Source: Phoronis australis
Taxonomy: Eukaryota; Phoronida; Phoronidae
Length of the DNA stretch: 64,000 nt
Assembly (NCBI GenBank): GCA_002633005.1
Contig: NMRA01000288.1
Location: 324,300-388,299, forward strand
Reading direction: 5' to 3'
The position numbers and the translations under genes were made by a program. This document shows, piece by piece, positions 61,725 to 64,000 of this stretch; position 1 is the stretch's first letter; every line of letters begins with the position of its first letter. The notes under the pieces are model-generated. The model saw nothing but the letters and a program-made list of their open reading frames with translations. It had not been told where the DNA came from and searched no databases.

Positions 61725-61842
61725 GAAAACACTAAGAACAAATTTATTGATATCAGTCTGTTTTTTATTCACTGGTTTAAAAACACCGGTGTTTCCAACA
61801 GTTCCAGATCTAGTACAGTACAACACAAAGTAACCAGACAAA

Positions 61843-62791
61843 ATGTCGAGCCCAGTAAAATTTTTCGTTTGATACAAGCAGGTTTGCCACACCAATTTCA
61901 GACACCCATTCAAGCACTTTTTGTTATAAACTAGACCTGCAGCACAATTGTCTCATCTTGGAGAACACGAACTCACAGTGATTCTATGCATAACACGTTA
62001 AATGAGAGGTTTTCATTTAAAGATGACGCTGCACAAGTCTTCGTAACTATCCAGTTCGCCATCAAGAATCAAAATTTATTTGAGAACTTTGAAGTGGCAT
62101 TAAACCAATGCTTTCTGTAAAAAAAAACAACTTTTGGTCCTCCAACCTCTTTGAAATTGGTCTTCTCTTCTTCCTTTCTCAGTTAAGAAGTTATCTCTGG
62201 GCACAGGAAGAACAAGTCCATTACTGCTTAAAATCAGGCTCACCTAGGTCACGGTGTGACCATTTCCGACTAGCATTGGATTTGCCTAGGATAATCATAT
62301 TGTAACTAATTCACTTNATGTCGAGCCCAGTAAAATTTTTCATTTGATACAAGCAGGTTTGCCACACCAATTTCAGACACCCATTCAAGCACTTTTTGTT
62401 ATAAACTAGACCTGCAGCACAATTGTCTCATCTTGGAGAACACCAACTCACAGTGATTCTATGCATAACACGTTAAATGAGAGGTTTTCATTTAAAGATG
62501 ACACTGCACAAGTCTTCGTAACTATCCAGTTCGCCATCAAGAATCAAAATTTATTTGAGAACTTTGAAGTGGCATTAAACCAATGCTTTCTGTAAAAAAA
62601 AACAACTTTTGGTCCTCCAACCTCTTTGAAATTGGTCTTCTCTTCTTCCTTTCTCAGTTAAGAAGTTATCTCTGGGCACAGGAAGAACAAGTCCATTACT
62701 GCTTAAAATCAGGCTCACCTAGGTCACGGTGTGACCATTTCCGACTAGCATTGGATTTGCCTAGGATAATCATATTGTAACTAATTCACTT
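61843..62791. repeat. 474-base direct duplication joined by a single N (62317)
   Basis: 61843-62316 and 62318-62791 are equal in length and differ at only a few positions (for example TTCGTTTG/TTCATTTG and AACACGAAC/AACACCAAC). They meet exactly at the N. It is the same pattern as at 31650, and is best read as unmerged allelic contig ends. Confidence 0.88.
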
Positions 62792-64000
62792 CAGGCATAT
62801 GCCATGGTAGTAATGTTGTTTTAGAACCGTATTTAGGCCTGAGAACTATAAAGTTGTTTTGGAATCAACAAAATGGTTTTTAGCCACTCTAGGTATTAAA
62901 TGTGACTTCATGAAAAAATGAAAACATCAATAACTGTAGAATCCCAGGCGTTACAACTTTATTGCAATCAAAGCTTATTTTGAACAGAGATTGCTGTAAC
63001 TTCCACAGACACGAAAAATTCTTGCAGATTCTGTTTGAGAATCCAGACACAATTCATCAGCTAAAAGACTAACCACTGTCACAGGAGATCTAATTTGGTA
63101 TCCATTACTGCAAGATTCTATGTGATCTACAAGACTTAGTGCTAAAACTTTTAATTTGCGGTTGTAAGTTTTTAGCCAACTAAGGGATCTTCCAAACAGT
63201 GACGTCTCAAGAAATCTTAAAAGACTAAACAGACATTCAAATAAATAAAATTGTGTGCAGGGTGTTCACCAACAAGGATTGTGCATATGCAATCTATTCA
63301 CAATTTCAACACATCACTTCACAAGCTCACTGACTAAATGTAACAAGCAGACAGGTATTGGATTTTTACATTTAAGAAAACATCACCTGCATGACTTTTT
63401 CCAGCAAAGTATACAAAAAGTTCAGATCAATAACAAACAATATCTAACACAGATCTTTTGGTTTGTTTTGCTTGGTCCAATACCATATAACAATTATTAA
63501 CAAAGACGCTGCCACATATACTATAGGAGATAAACCTACAACATTGGAAATTTAAAAAATTATGGTGATGTAGGACCCAAAAATGTTCAAATCTGGCTAA
63601 TTTTCGAACAACACGTCTCGGAAATAGCAGCACGGTTTCATTTAAAACTTTCAGATTATTAGAAAAAGACAAAAAAGTTCTACAAATTAAAGTAATCGGC
63701 CTAACAAAACATTTCTCCCTCGTCTGACAAAGTAAACACTAACCACCAATACTGATAACTTGTCTTGAGCAAAATCATTTGTCTGAGAATAAAGCATGGT
63801 ATGGCTCTGACATTACTTATGTTATTATAGAGTCCGCTAACAGAAGCCAAAAACAATCAACAACTGCAAAGTAAAATACAAAAGTTTGAAATGGTTCAAC
63901 ATGCCAGCCAAAATATCACCTAGTATGACGTCCACACTCAGGGGTGCATCATGAGCAAAAGTGAAAAAATATGTGACCACGACGGAGAACGCGTGATTGG

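Larger units (their letters stand above)
60170..64000. other. Right flank with no recognised gene
   Basis: Downstream of XPNPEP3 no exon chain is recognised on either strand. The stretch holds a GT microsatellite (61672-61723), a 474-base duplication joined by a single N (61843-62791), and a dispersed-repeat relative of 7566 at about 63568-63660. The identical small open frames in the duplicated copies (from 62108 and 62583) have no recognisable domain. It could be a 3'UTR of a gene beyond the window. Confidence 0.4.

Noticed and set aside
61563-61913. Minus-strand open frame of 116 codons
   Set aside because: Most of it is Thr-His translated from the GT microsatellite.

Overview
This is a metazoan nuclear genomic window: AT-rich, with intron-rich genes whose exons are bounded by GT...AG sites, and many short inverted-repeat transposons, tRNA-derived SINEs and a decayed non-LTR retrotransposon. 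Two neighbour pairs match vertebrate gene order (ATG4B/THAP4 and ST13/XPNPEP3, both head-to-head), which fits an invertebrate deuterostome such as a lancelet or hemichordate. I cannot fix the phylum from sequence alone. Single-N joints flanked by near-identical direct repeats suggest a shotgun assembly of a very heterozygous individual.

Layout. 1-4.1 kb (+): the 3' end of an LRRC59-like gene (charged coiled coil plus C-terminal membrane segment). 4.1-17.7 kb (-): a near-complete ATG4A/B-type autophagy protease, twelve coding exons, converging tail-to-tail on LRRC59. 17.8-24.4 kb: mostly repeats (a MITE, a palindromic cluster, a broken LINE on the minus strand, an inverted-repeat element). 24.45-27.06 kb (+): four exons of a nitrobindin (THAP4 C-terminal) domain gene. 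27.3-35.6 kb: SINE, a tandem array with CTCF-like cores, MITEs, an assembly duplication and two orphan exons at 32.94/33.22 kb. 35.67-39.66 kb (+): a small five-exon gene resembling TEX12, a synaptonemal-complex central-element protein. 39.75-50.88 kb (-): complete ST13 (Hip, an Hsc70 cochaperone). 52.5-59.92 kb (+): complete XPNPEP3 (mitochondrial aminopeptidase P), with one exon present twice around an inserted THAP-domain fragment. 60.2-64 kb: no gene recognised; a GT microsatellite and another single-N duplication.

Functionally the genes are autophagy (ATG4), haem/NO chemistry (nitrobindin), meiosis (TEX12-like), cytosolic chaperoning (ST13), mitochondrial peptide processing (XPNPEP3) and ER/nuclear-envelope import (LRRC59). 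They are not one pathway. What stands out is the conserved pairing, the E-boxes just upstream of two start codons, and the assembly artefacts that would mislead automatic gene models. Exon coordinates were read by eye from splice sites and phase; every multi-exon gene was checked for frame continuity across junctions.
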